Part shown: positions 32,606 through 41,147 of the stretch, one piece after another
How positions within the stretch are numbered: position 1 is the stretch's first letter
Layout of the letters: every line of letters begins with the position of its first letter
Assembly: GCA_905188085.1 (NCBI GenBank)
Contig: CAJJKN010000012.1
Coordinates: forward strand, 1-45,228
Reading direction: 5' to 3'
Origin: an uncultured Bacillota bacterium
Lineage (GTDB): Bacteria; Bacillota; Clostridia; Christensenellales; QAND01
Length of the DNA stretch: 45,228 nucleotides
Made by a program: the position numbers and the translations under genes
The notes under the pieces: generated by a model
The model's database searches: none
What the model was told of the DNA's origin: nothing
The model's input: only the letters and a program-made list of their open reading frames with translations

Positions 32606-33190
32606 ATGCAACGCAAACCCTTGATTAAATATGTGCCAAATCTATTAACGGTGTTCCGTTTGCTGCTGGTGCCGGTGTTCTATATGGCGTATTGGCGGCC
32701 GGGCTGGGTGCTTCCCAACCGGTTTTTTGCCTGTACGGTTTTTGCAACGGCGGTGGTAACGGATTATCTGGATGGCGTGATCGCCAGAAAATACGACGCT
32801 TCTTCCAATTTCGGAAAGCTGATGGATCCCGTGGCGGACAAGCTGATGACCATCACGGCGCTGTATTGTTTTTATGTGGACGGCACGATTGATTGGCTGT
32901 TTTTAACCATCGTGGTGGGCAAGGAACTGGCCATGGTGGTGGGCGGCTATGTAATGCTGACCTACCGCATCGTGGTATACAGCAAGATGTGCGGCAAGGT
33001 GGCGGCGGTGTTGTTTTATCTGGCCATCGTGATGACGTTTTTCCCGTCCTTGACCCCATGGAACCAGGTGGTGCTGTATGCGGCCATGGCGCTGATGCTG
33101 TATTCGCTGGCGTTCTATTTCAAAGACGGCCTAAGTCAGATGCGCAAACGGAAGGCCGAGGGCAAAACCTTTAAAGGCGAAACAAAATAA
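32606..33190 (+). CDS. pgsA: CDP-alcohol phosphatidyltransferase (PgsA-like)
   Basis: A 194-residue membrane enzyme that joins a CDP-diacylglycerol to glycerol-3-phosphate or a similar alcohol in phospholipid synthesis. The full family signature DG-x2-AR-x8-G-x3-D-x3-D is present: DGVIARKYDASSNFGKLMDPVAD (about residues 53-75; residues beyond 20 continue the motif). The start KYVPNLLTVFRLLLVPVF is typical of PgsA. Several further hydrophobic helices follow. The exact alcohol cannot be proven, but phosphatidylglycerophosphate synthase is most likely. ATG at 32606 follows GAAGGAGAG; a longer frame start lies in the divergent promoter region. Confidence 0.85.
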   Translation: MQRKPLIKYVPNLLTVFRLLLVPVFYMAYWRPGWVLPNRFFACTVFATAVVTDYLDGVIARKYDASSNFGKLMDPVADKLMTITALYCFYVDGTIDWLFLTIVVGKELAMVVGGYVMLTYRIVVYSKMCGKVAAVLFYLAIVMTFFPSLTPWNQVVLYAAMALMLYSLAFYFKDGLSQMRKRKAEGKTFKGETK

Positions 33191-33706
33191 GAAAAAGGGC
33201 TTCCATCGGGGAGCTTTTTTGTTGCGCGTGGGCCGGAAGCGCGCCGGAAAAATTTTCCGAAAATTATCATATGTCTGTAAAATAGTTTGTGGAAAACCAA
33301 AAAACGGAGAAAGAAAATGGCGGGTTTGTGCAAAATTACACAGGATGATTTGCCGAAAAATACCTAAGATTGCCTAAGAATGCCTAAGGTTGCCAGAAAC
33401 GTAAACCGCTCAATAAGAAAATGCAGGAAAATGGCACTAAATCTGTAAAAACAGTTGGATAATTGTCGAAACAATGATAAGATAAAAGCGCAAAGGCGAA
33501 GCGAAGATTTCCCGGAACATAGGACAAGCCGCGGTTTGCATACAGTATGGTATGCCGGGGCGTAAAGGGAAGGGGCTTTGCAAAAGCGTGCGGCAGCTGC
33601 CAAGGCAGATTGTGCAGGCCGGGCCTTTGGACGGAATAAGAGTTGTTCCAAACAGCGGACGGACAAAGCCCAAATGGCGGTTTTGCCGGGAAAGGAAGCG
33701 AAACAG
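33191..33706 (+). other. Gene-free region with three 10-bp repeats
   Basis: A weak terminator-like hairpin follows pgsA at about 33195-33222. Three 10-bp direct repeats CCTAAGATTG / CCTAAGAATG / CCTAAGGTTG lie at 33363-33392, one helical turn apart, and small hairpins (CTGTAAAAACAG, ATTGT-CGAA-ACAAT) at about 33444-33475. No 58-bp units. The start of the following gene may lie anywhere from 33578 on. Confidence 0.6.
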
Positions 33707-34108
33707 ATGCTCAAACTTGTGCCCAACGAGGGAGAATGCTTGGAACCTGAAACAGAGATGCAGCCCGAGCCCCAGCCGGAACAGGCGACGATCGAGGCCG
33801 GAGAATCTTTGATGGATACGCTCAAACGCATGTTCTGGCAGGCCATTGACCCTTCGCAGCCCACGGTGGAGCCCTCCGAGGAAACGCATATGAGCGTGGA
33901 GCGCATGTGTAAATACGGCGAATGGCTGATTTCCACCCTGTCCGATACGGAGCGAAAGCTGTTTTTAAAATATTGTGAAATTGAAGAGGATTATTTAAAC
34001 GACGCGCGCGAACAGGCCTTTGTGCAGGGGTATCTGGCCGCCATCAACCATATGGCGCGCTGCCAGAACTGGGTGCCGGAGCGGTTTGAGTTTGAGCCGG
34101 TGGAATAA
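33707..34108 (+). CDS. Hypothetical protein (DUF6809-like)
   Basis: A 133-residue acidic soluble protein. The N-terminal part (MLKLVPNEGECLEPETEMQPEPQPEQ) looks disordered. The C-terminal part, SVERMCKYGEWLISTLSDTERKLFLKYCEIEEDYLNDAREQAFVQGYLAAINHMA, is helical and resembles the short DUF6809 domain. ATG at 33707 has GGAAG eight bases upstream; an in-frame ATG at 33578 would add 43 basic residues of unlikely composition. A strong terminator follows. Confidence 0.6.
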   Translation: MLKLVPNEGECLEPETEMQPEPQPEQATIEAGESLMDTLKRMFWQAIDPSQPTVEPSEETHMSVERMCKYGEWLISTLSDTERKLFLKYCEIEEDYLNDAREQAFVQGYLAAINHMARCQNWVPERFEFEPVE

Positions 34109-34123
34109 AACAAAATACAGCAA

Positions 34124-34149
34124 AAGCACTCCGTTGGGGTGCTTTTTTT
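34124..34149 (+). terminator. Terminator of the DUF6809-like gene
   Basis: GCACTCC-GTT-GGGGTGC (one T-G pair) followed by seven T. Confidence 0.8.
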
Positions 34150-34315
34150 GTGATGTGCCAAGGCGCGGCCAAAACGTGAAAAAATCAAACGCGGAGAATC
34201 CGCCAGAGCAGGGGCGCGCGAGACACAGATAACAGCATGTGCGCAAAACGTGGTTTAAAGCGGCACGGCGGGCAACCGATTGTGGATGGGCCGATGGGCG
34301 AATGCTTCAAAAGGG

Positions 34316-34343
34316 AAAAGCACTGTTTTAGGGTGCTTTTTTT
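34316..34343 (+). terminator. Second similar terminator with no gene before it
   Basis: AAAGCAC, 9-base loop, GTGCTTT, and more T. It resembles the preceding terminator, and about 165 bases without a coding gene separate the two. Confidence 0.65.
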
Positions 34344-34354
34344 GATGGGGGAAA

Positions 34355-34935
34355 TAGGGGCGTTTCTCGGCAAGGTTTTGGTTTGGGATAGGGGGTAGAA
34401 GGTGCGGGGAGAGGTGAGCGTTTCTCGTCAGGTTTTTGTGGAAAAATATTTTTAAGGAAGGCGCAAAGCAGAGAGCTCGTTTCTAGATGAGTTTGTACAA
34501 GGAGAAAGGTTGTTTTTTATTTATTTCTTCCTTTCTCGCCGGAAAGGAAGCGAACGGTGCAGTCGCCGTAGACAAGCCCGGCCAAAAGATTGAACGAGGA
34601 AAAAATCAGTGCCCCGGGGCAGGGAGAAGAGGAAGATGAGAAATAGGGGCCGGAATCGGCAGCAGCCACCGGCTGCCCCTTTCAACGTTCGACGGGGCAA
34701 AGCAAAGATAGAAAAGTACGGAAGAAAATACCCGGGGCAGGAGGCGTGATAAAGGAATAAAGATGGGCCGGACGGGGCAGCGGGCACAGCCCGCCCCCTC
34801 TCGATAGCCCCTGTTCAAGGGGAGGGGGTGGACGTTTCTCATCAAGCTGAAGCGGAAAAGCACCGCGCGGGCGACGTTCCACCGCCGCGCAGCGGTTGGG
34901 GTGGAGTTGTGCTGGGCAGGGCTTTCGTCTCTCAT
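34355..34935 (+). repeat. Repeat block R9 with mosaic hairpin element
   Basis: 58-bp units, a variant hairpin element (34527-34818) and a short C hairpin at 34865-34890. No gene is supported. Confidence 0.85.
34527..34818 (+). repeat. Multi-hairpin element copy 8 (mosaic)
   Basis: B1 is intact, but the B2 hairpin is replaced by an unrelated stretch of about 120 bases with its own hairpin (GGCAGC-AGCCACC-GGCTGCC). After that the copy returns to the shared CCCCTTTCAACGTTCGACGGGG and the long B3 insert. Clear evidence that modules are exchanged as units. Confidence 0.85.
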
Positions 34936-34958
34936 CAGAATCATCTTATATAGAATAA

Positions 34959-34987
34959 TTGTCAACAAGGGGTAAATTGGATATGAT
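34959..34987 (+). promoter_or_regulatory. Promoter of the small HTH gene
   Basis: TTGTCA, 17-base spacer, TATGAT; both boxes five of six to consensus, 20 bases before the start codon. Confidence 0.75.
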
Positions 34988-35007
34988 AAATGTACGAGGT
35001 GAATTCC

Positions 35008-35268
35008 ATGGCGAAACGGACAAGCGCGCCGCAGGTGAAATCGGTGTTGGCGGTTAAAGAATACGGCACGGTAAAGCTGAAACTAAAACAGGCTTTACAG
35101 CGGGCCGGGATGAACAGAAACCAGCTGGCCGTGCTGGTAAATGCCAATTTTTCGGTGATTGATAAATGGTATCGCGGCGAGGTGGAACGGCTGGATCTGG
35201 ATATTTTGGCCAGGATTTGCTATGTATTGGATTGCGAAATCGGGGAGATTTTGGAATACCGGCCGTAA
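35008..35268 (+). CDS. Cro/XRE-type DNA-binding protein
   Basis: An 86-residue HTH_26-like regulator. A basic N-terminal tail (AKRTSAPQVKSVLAVKEYGTVKLKLKQAL) precedes the HTH: RAGMNRNQLAVLVNANFSVIDKWYRGEVERLDLDILARICYVLDCEIGEILEY. The YRGEVERLDLDILARIC...LDC(E)I pattern is typical of the short YozG-like family. ATG at 35008 has ACGAGGTG six bases before it. Own promoter and terminator; its target is unknown. Confidence 0.8.
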   Translation: MAKRTSAPQVKSVLAVKEYGTVKLKLKQALQRAGMNRNQLAVLVNANFSVIDKWYRGEVERLDLDILARICYVLDCEIGEILEYRP

Positions 35269-35290
35269 GGGAAAATGGAGATACAAAAAC

Positions 35291-35320
35291 AGCGCTTTGG
35301 CAGGCCAAGGCGCTTTTTTA
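35291..35320 (+). terminator. Terminator of the small HTH gene
   Basis: An 11-bp stem (AGCGCTTTGGC / GCCAAGGCGCT, one T-G pair), two-base loop, six T. Confidence 0.85.
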
Positions 35321-35404
35321 ATGCGTGCATAGGGCGATGCGCCGCAGATTACAGCGTTACGTTTGGGTTGGTGTATTGCCCGTGTTTGGCGGTATGTTTG
35401 CCGT

Positions 35405-35850
35405 ATTGAATGGCAAACTTGGGGCGGCGGGCACAGCCCGCCCCCTCTCGATAGCCCCTACTCAGGGGGAGGGCTGAACGTTTCTCGTTAGACGGTGGTG
35501 CGGACGGCACCGCGTGGGCGAAAAGCGAAAGAAGGCAAAGAACAGAGGAAAACTACCCGGGGCAGGGCGTTGGCCGAATGCAGAAATCTTGGCCGGAAAA
35601 GGGAGCGGCTACCAGCCGCCCACCGCCACGCTGGGGTAGTGTTGGGGGGTGCTAAGCTGGGTTTGCGTTTCTCATCCGGCTTTTGATACAGAGATGGGTT
35701 GTAGATGGTGCGGAGCAAAGGTTGAGTTTTTCAACACCGTGCGAGTAAAAAGATGGCAAAGCTGCGGTTGTGTTGGAGCCATGTTTGGCAAAGCTTGTAT
35801 TCTTATCCGTCCTTTGGTTTTGGATAGGCGGTAAAAGGTGTTAGGCAGGG
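35405..35850 (+). repeat. Repeat block R10 with a 5'-truncated hairpin element
   Basis: Starts with only the 3' end of a hairpin element (35424-35465, from the GCGGGC-ACA-GCCCGC hairpin on). A long C form follows at 35512-35631, whose arms read GCGTGG and CCACGC, a compensated pair relative to GCGCGG/CCGCGC although 110 bases apart. From 35850 to 36110 I see no repeat unit and no gene. Confidence 0.85.
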
Positions 35851-36111
35851 CTTTGGAATGATTTTTGTTTGCGTCCCGGGCAGGGCGCTATGAATTATGA
35901 AGACAGAACAGGGCCGAAAAGGCCGGCGTCCGCCGCGCAGCCTTTGCCGAAAGCAAGAAAAAGGGCGGGATTTTGCGCATTTTTGCCTTTGGCCGGGCGG
36001 GCTGCATAAATCTTTGCCGCCCGTTTATACTGGAAAACAGGCGCGAAAATGCCGGCCGGCGGGCTGCCATAAAATCGCCGTATTTTTTCACAAAAATAAC
36101 AAGGTATCCCG

Positions 36112-36140
36112 TTGACAAAGGGGGGGCTAAGTGCTATTCT
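36112..36140 (+). promoter_or_regulatory. SigA-type promoter of the hrcA-dnaK operon
   Basis: Perfect TTGACA, 17-base spacer, TATTCT, immediately upstream of the CIRCE element. Confidence 0.9.
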
Positions 36141-36150
36141 CTAAATAAGG

Positions 36151-36177
36151 TTAGCACTCACCTATAAAGAGTGCTAA
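36151..36177. promoter_or_regulatory. CIRCE operator
   Basis: TTAGCACTC, 9 bases, GAGTGCTAA: a perfect CIRCE, the HrcA binding site, positioned just after the transcription start. HrcA bound here represses the operon until heat shock. Confidence 0.98.
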
Positions 36178-36221
36178 TAAATCGCCGAAGCGGCGAAGGA
36201 TACAGCGAAAGGAGGCTGGCA

Positions 36222-37250
36222 ATGATGGAACTATCGGAACGCAAGCTGCGAATTTTGCAGGCCATTGTGGATGATTACATCGTTTCGGGCATGCCGATCG
36301 GCTCGCGTACGATTTCTCGTATGTGGGGCGGGCAATATTCGCCGGCCACCATTCGTAACGAAATGAGCGATTTGGAGGAAATGGGCTATTTGGAGCAGCC
36401 GCACACCTCCGCCGGGCGCGTGCCCAGCGACGCGGCGTACCGCCTGCATGTGGACAGGTTTTTGCAGGTGCCGAAGCTCTCTCAAGAGGAAGCGGAAAAA
36501 ATTCGCGGCTATCTACAGTCCTCTTTGGGGCAGATGGATGATGTCATCACCACCACCGCCCGCGTGCTGTCCGAAACGACGGATTATGTGGCGATGGTGC
36601 TGCCGCCGCAAACGCGCAACATCCGCTATCATCAAATTCGCCTGATCCCGGTAACGCGGGGCAAGGCGCTGGCTGTGTTTGTAACGGACGGCGGGCTTGT
36701 TAAAGACGTGCTGATCCCCATTCCCGAAGGGATGGATGAGCGGTTTTTGGAAACGGTCTCCAACGCGCTGACAGAACAGATGCGCGGCAAGACCATTGCC
36801 GAGCTGCCCCGGGTGGTGGAGGCCATGCGCGGGCAGGTGAAAAACGGCGAAGCGGTGTTCAAATCATTGATCGATTCCATGCGGCACCAAAGCCAGGCGC
36901 AAAAGATGCGCAGCATTGTGTTTGACGGTGCGAAAAACCTGTTCAAACACCCGGAATACAGCAATCCGGAGCGCGCGCAAAACTTTTTGGCCGCCATGGA
37001 CACCCGCGAATTGTTTTACGATATGCTGGATCAGGCGCGGGAAATGCAGATCCACATTTCCATCGGCAGCGAAAACAGAGACGAAAGCTTGAAGGATTCC
37101 TCCATTGTAACCGCCACATACACCGTCGGCGGCCAGCAATGCGGCTCGTTTGGCGTCATCGGCCCCACGCGTATGAACTACGCCAGGGTGGTGGCGATTT
37201 TGGAATATCTGAGCCAATGCATCGACAAGATGCTCAACGATCCCGAATAG
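36222..37250 (+). CDS. hrcA: Heat-inducible transcription repressor HrcA
   Basis: A 342-residue repressor, normal length, that binds CIRCE and is kept active by GroEL. The winged-helix domain (residues 1-75) has ERKLRILQAIVDDYIVSGMPIGSRTIS and SPATIRNEMSDLEEMGYLEQPHTSAGRVPSD; the GAF-like and dimerisation domains follow, ending GVIGPTRMNYARVVAILEYLSQ. ATG at 36222 has AAAGGAGG six bases upstream and is preferred over the frame start at 36171 inside CIRCE. First gene of hrcA-grpE-dnaK-dnaJ, autoregulated by the CIRCE element in its leader. Confidence 0.96.
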   Translation: MMELSERKLRILQAIVDDYIVSGMPIGSRTISRMWGGQYSPATIRNEMSDLEEMGYLEQPHTSAGRVPSDAAYRLHVDRFLQVPKLSQEEAEKIRGYLQSSLGQMDDVITTTARVLSETTDYVAMVLPPQTRNIRYHQIRLIPVTRGKALAVFVTDGGLVKDVLIPIPEGMDERFLETVSNALTEQMRGKTIAELPRVVEAMRGQVKNGEAVFKSLIDSMRHQSQAQKMRSIVFDGAKNLFKHPEYSNPERAQNFLAAMDTRELFYDMLDQAREMQIHISIGSENRDESLKDSSIVTATYTVGGQQCGSFGVIGPTRMNYARVVAILEYLSQCIDKMLNDPE

Positions 37251-37290
37251 ACAAACACGGAATATCCCCCAAAGGAGGCGGGCAAAGCCA

Positions 37291-37953
37291 GTGAAAAAAG
37301 AAAAGAAAAATACGGCCGAAAAAACGGCGGCCGAACAATCAGCCCAGGCGGCAGAGCCTGAAAAGCAACAGGAAACAAAAACAGCCGAGCAGGCTGCGCC
37401 GCAAGAAGAGCAGGCTGCGCCGGAAACCGAGCCGGATTTGCAGGCGGCGGCCAAGGCCGCGGCAGAGCAGATGATGGAAGCGCTGAAAACGGCGGACCAG
37501 GCATTGAAAAGTGCCAAGGAAGCCGAGCAAAAGGCCGGCCAGTGGCAAGACCAGGCCATGCGCCTTCAGGCGGAATTTGATAATTTCAGAAAGCGCAGCA
37601 CGGCGGAAAAACAGGCCGCAACCGAGCAGGGCGAAAGCTTGATGATCCAGGCGATTTTGCCGGTGATAGATAATTTGCAGCGCGCGGTGGCCAGCGTGGA
37701 AAACGCCGAGGCGAACCAGATGGCCCGCGGCGTGCAGATGTGTTTGGATCAGTTCTTTGATATCTTCGGAAAAAAAGGGCTGGAAAAAATACAGGCCGAG
37801 GGCGCCGCGTTTGACCCGAATTTCCATCATGCGATTTTGCAGGAGGAAACAGAGGATGAGGAGAAAAAGGACACCGTAGCCCAGGTGTTGCAGGATGGCT
37901 ATTTGTTTAAGGAAAAAGTCATCCGCTACGCTACGGTCAAAGTATATTGTTAG
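37291..37953 (+). CDS. grpE: Nucleotide exchange factor GrpE
   Basis: A 220-residue co-chaperone that releases ADP from DnaK. The first 75 residues are a Glu/Ala/Gln-rich disordered tail. The long coiled coil has RLQAEFDNFRKRSTAEKQ near 90-110, and the C-terminal beta domain contains FDPNFHHAILQEE and VLQDGYLFKEKVIRYATVKV. The start is GTG at 37291 after AAAGGAGG at somewhat long spacing. Forty bases after hrcA and 57 before dnaK. Confidence 0.95.
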   Translation: MKKEKKNTAEKTAAEQSAQAAEPEKQQETKTAEQAAPQEEQAAPETEPDLQAAAKAAAEQMMEALKTADQALKSAKEAEQKAGQWQDQAMRLQAEFDNFRKRSTAEKQAATEQGESLMIQAILPVIDNLQRAVASVENAEANQMARGVQMCLDQFFDIFGKKGLEKIQAEGAAFDPNFHHAILQEETEDEEKKDTVAQVLQDGYLFKEKVIRYATVKVYC

Positions 37954-38010
37954 CACATAAGCTTACCATAAAAAAGAAAACAATTTTACGCAAACAGGAG
38001 GAATGCGATC

Positions 38011-39864
38011 ATGTCTAAAGTTATCGGAATTGACCTTGGCACCACAAACAGTTGCGTGGCTGTCATGGAAGGTGGCGAACCCACCGTTATTGCAAATGCG
38101 GAAGGTGCGCGGACGACCCCGTCCGTTGTGGCATTTTCCAAATCGGGAGAACGTCTGGTGGGCCAGATTGCAAAGCGTCAGGCCATTACAAACCCGGACC
38201 GCACCATCGCCTCCATCAAGCGCGATATGGGCACGGACCGCAAAGTGACCATCGACGGCAAATCCTATTCCCCGCAGGAGATCAGCGCGATGATCCTGCA
38301 AAAATTGAAGGCGGATGCCGAAGGCTATCTCGGCGGCAAAGTGACCCAGGCGGTGATCACCGTGCCGGCCTACTTTACCGACGCACAGCGCCAGGCCACC
38401 AAAGACGCCGGCTCCATCGCAGGGCTGGAAGTGCTGCGTATCATCAACGAGCCTACGGCTGCGGCTTTGGCTTACGGGCTGGATAAAGAAGGCTCCGGCA
38501 AAATTTTGGTCTACGACTTGGGCGGCGGCACGTTTGATGTTTCGCTGATGGAAATCGGCGACGGCGTGTTTGAAGTGCTGGCCACCAACGGCAACAACCG
38601 CTTGGGCGGCGACGACTTTGATAAGCGCATTATGGACTTTATGGTTTCCGAATTCCAGCGGACAGACGGCATTGACCTGTCTAAAGACAATATGGCCATG
38701 CAGCGGCTCAAAGAAGCGGCGGAAAAGGCGAAGATCGAACTGTCCTCCACGGCGGAAACCAACATCAACCTGCCGTTTATCACGGCGGACGCTTCCGGCC
38801 CGCGCCATATGGATATGACGCTGACCCGCGCTAAATTTAACGAACTGACCGCGGACCTGGTAGAAAAAACCGTAGGGCCGACGCTACAGGCCATCAAAGA
38901 TGCGGGCCTGGCCACCAACGAAATCGACAAGGTGATTTTGGTAGGCGGTTCTTCCCGTATCCCGGCCGTGCAGGATGCCGTAAAACGCATTACCGGCAAA
39001 GAGCCGTTTAAGGGCATTAACCCGGACGAATGCGTGGCCATCGGCGCTGCGATTCAGGGCGGCGTGTTGTCCGGCTCCGTGACGGATGTATTGCTGCTGG
39101 ATGTAACCCCGTTGTCCTTGGGCATTGAAACCATGGGCGGCGTGTTCACCAAATTGATTGAAAAGAACACCACCATCCCGACAAAGAAGAGCCAGATCTT
39201 CTCCACCGCGGCAGACAACCAGACGGCTGTGGATGTGCATGTTTTGCAGGGCGAACGCGAAATGGCGCAGTATAACAAGACCCTGGGCCGGTTCCAGCTC
39301 AGCGGCATTGCGCCGGCGCCGCGCGGCGTGCCGCAGATCGAGGTTACGTTCGATATCGACGCCAACGGCATTGTAAACGTGTCCGCTAAGGACATGGGCA
39401 CCGGCAAAGAGCAGAAGGTGACCATCACCGCTTCTACCAAACTGAGCGATGCGGAAATCAAAAAGGCCATGGACGAAGCGGCCCAGTATGCCGAAGAGGA
39501 CAGAAAACGCCGCGAAGAGGTGGATGCGCAAAACGATGCGGACAGCATTTGCTATCAGGTAGAAAAATCCATGAAAGATCTGTCGGATAAGATTTCCGAT
39601 GAGGATAAAAAAGCGCTGGAAGCGGCTGTTTCCGCCGTGCGCGCCAAGATGGGCAGCGGCGATACAGACGCTTTGAAACAGGAAACCGAGGCGCTGAAAA
39701 ACAAATCGTCCGAAGTGTTTAGCAAGGTCTATCAGCAGGCCGGGCCGGACATGAACACCGGCGCGGGCCCGGATATGGGCGGCGCTGCCGGCGGCCAGCA
39801 GAGCGCAGGCGGCAACGATGACGTGGTCGATGCCGACTATGAAGTGGTGGACGACGACAAATAA
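38011..39864 (+). CDS. dnaK: Chaperone DnaK (Hsp70)
   Basis: A 617-residue Hsp70. The ATPase domain has phosphate-1 GIDLGTTNSCVAVM (residue 6), VPAYFTDAQRQATKDAG (about 125), NEPTAAALAYGLD (about 150) and YDLGGGTFDVSLMEIGDG (about 172). The linker DVLLLDVTPLSLGIETMGG (about 360) leads to the peptide-binding domain, and the lid ends in the C-terminal EVVDDDK. The shortened ATPase lobe is that of Gram-positive DnaK. ATG at 38011 follows AGGAGG. A hairpin downstream may set the dnaK:dnaJ ratio. Confidence 0.98.
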   Translation: MSKVIGIDLGTTNSCVAVMEGGEPTVIANAEGARTTPSVVAFSKSGERLVGQIAKRQAITNPDRTIASIKRDMGTDRKVTIDGKSYSPQEISAMILQKLKADAEGYLGGKVTQAVITVPAYFTDAQRQATKDAGSIAGLEVLRIINEPTAAALAYGLDKEGSGKILVYDLGGGTFDVSLMEIGDGVFEVLATNGNNRLGGDDFDKRIMDFMVSEFQRTDGIDLSKDNMAMQRLKEAAEKAKIELSSTAETNINLPFITADASGPRHMDMTLTRAKFNELTADLVEKTVGPTLQAIKDAGLATNEIDKVILVGGSSRIPAVQDAVKRITGKEPFKGINPDECVAIGAAIQGGVLSGSVTDVLLLDVTPLSLGIETMGGVFTKLIEKNTTIPTKKSQIFSTAADNQTAVDVHVLQGEREMAQYNKTLGRFQLSGIAPAPRGVPQIEVTFDIDANGIVNVSAKDMGTGKEQKVTITASTKLSDAEIKKAMDEAAQYAEEDRKRREEVDAQNDADSICYQVEKSMKDLSDKISDEDKKALEAAVSAVRAKMGSGDTDALKQETEALKNKSSEVFSKVYQQAGPDMNTGAGPDMGGAAGGQQSAGGNDDVVDADYEVVDDDK

Positions 39865-39894
39865 GAACGGACTTAAAAAATGCCGACGTGCTTA

Positions 39895-39920
39895 CGCTGC
39901 CGCCCAGTTTTGCGGCAGCG
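39895..39920 (+). terminator. Hairpin between dnaK and dnaJ
   Basis: CGCTGCCGC, 8-base loop, GCGGCAGCG: a perfect 9-bp stem followed by only TTT. Likely a partial terminator or mRNA processing site. Confidence 0.7.
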
Positions 39921-39962
39921 TTTGGCGTGGGCGGCTTTTGATCCGCAGGGAGGAATGTGGCT

Positions 39963-41114
39963 TTGGCACGCAATTATTATGAGGTCCTGGGCGTACAGCG
40001 CGGCGCTTCGGACGCAGAAATTAAAAAAGCGTATCGCCAATTGGCAAAAAAATATCACCCGGATATGAACAAGGGAGACAAAGCGGCCGAGGCGGAGGAA
40101 AAATTTAAGGAGGTCAACGAGGCGTACAGCGTTTTGTCCGATGCGGAAAAGCGCAGCCAGTACGATCGGATGGGCCATGACGCCTTCACCAAGGCGGCCA
40201 GCGGCCAGGGCCCGGGGCCCGGCGGTTTCGGCGGCGGCTTTGGCGGCTTTGGCGGGTTTGAAGATATTTTCGGCTCCATCTTCGGCGGCGGCTTTGGCGG
40301 CCAGAGCTCTGCGCGCAGGGCAGGCCCCCACAGAGGGCGCAGCCTGCGGGTGGATATTGCCATAGACTTAAAGCAGGCCTATACCGGCGTTACAAAGCAG
40401 GTGAATATCGGCCGCAACGAGGCGTGTGCTTCCTGCGGCGGCACGGGCGCCAAAAAAGGCACCCACCCCGAAACCTGTACCCATTGCGGCGGCACCGGCC
40501 AGGTGCAAACCGTGCAGCGCACGCCGCTGGGGCAGATGATGAACGTGACCACCTGCCCGGTCTGCGGCGGCACGGGCAAAATCATCAAAGACCCGTGCCC
40601 GGATTGCGGCGGCAAAGGCGTGCAGTATAAAAAGCGCAAGATTAGGGTAAACATCCCCGCCGGCATAGACGATGGGCAGATCATCACCATCTCCGGCGAG
40701 GGCGAAGCCGGCACACAGGGCGGCCCTCCGGGAGACATCAACGTGGTGGTGTCCGTCCGCCGGGACGATGTATTCGAGCGCAGCGGGCCGGACCTTTCCA
40801 TGCAGCTGGATATTTCCTTTGTGCGCGCGGCCCTGGGCGGCGATATCATCGTGCCTACGATCGATCAGCCGGTGAAATACCATGTGCCGGAGGGCACACA
40901 GCCCGGCACGGTGTTCCGCTTGAAAGGGCAGGGCATGCCGCGGCTGCGCGGCCTTGGCAGAGGCGATTTGTATGTGGCGCTGAATGTGGAGGTGCCAAAA
41001 CGGCTGAATGAAAAGCAGCGTCAGCTGCTGTTGTCCTTTGAAGAATCCTTGGAAGGCAAAGAGGAAAAGGATAACAACAACGGCTTTGGCAAACTCTTCC
41101 ATAAGAAAAAATAA
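39963..41114 (+). CDS. dnaJ: Chaperone DnaJ (Hsp40)
   Basis: A 383-residue type I J-protein that stimulates DnaK ATPase. J domain residues 1-70 with the HPD motif in YHPDMNKGD; a Gly/Phe-rich linker (GGFGGGFGGFGGFEDIFG); four zinc motifs CASCGGTG, CTHCGGTG, CPVCGGTG and CPDCGGKG; and the C-terminal substrate domains. TTG at 39963 gives MARNYYEVLG and lies nine bases from GGGAGG. GTG at 39957 is only three bases away from it and less likely. Confidence 0.96.
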   Translation: MARNYYEVLGVQRGASDAEIKKAYRQLAKKYHPDMNKGDKAAEAEEKFKEVNEAYSVLSDAEKRSQYDRMGHDAFTKAASGQGPGPGGFGGGFGGFGGFEDIFGSIFGGGFGGQSSARRAGPHRGRSLRVDIAIDLKQAYTGVTKQVNIGRNEACASCGGTGAKKGTHPETCTHCGGTGQVQTVQRTPLGQMMNVTTCPVCGGTGKIIKDPCPDCGGKGVQYKKRKIRVNIPAGIDDGQIITISGEGEAGTQGGPPGDINVVVSVRRDDVFERSGPDLSMQLDISFVRAALGGDIIVPTIDQPVKYHVPEGTQPGTVFRLKGQGMPRLRGLGRGDLYVALNVEVPKRLNEKQRQLLLSFEESLEGKEEKDNNNGFGKLFHKKK

Positions 41115-41119
41115 AAGAA

Positions 41120-41147
41120 AAAGGCGTGCTTGTGCGCGCCTTTTTGT
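41120..41147 (+). terminator. Terminator of the hrcA-dnaJ operon
   Basis: GGCGTGC-TTGT-GCGCGCC (one T-G pair) followed by five T. Confidence 0.8.
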
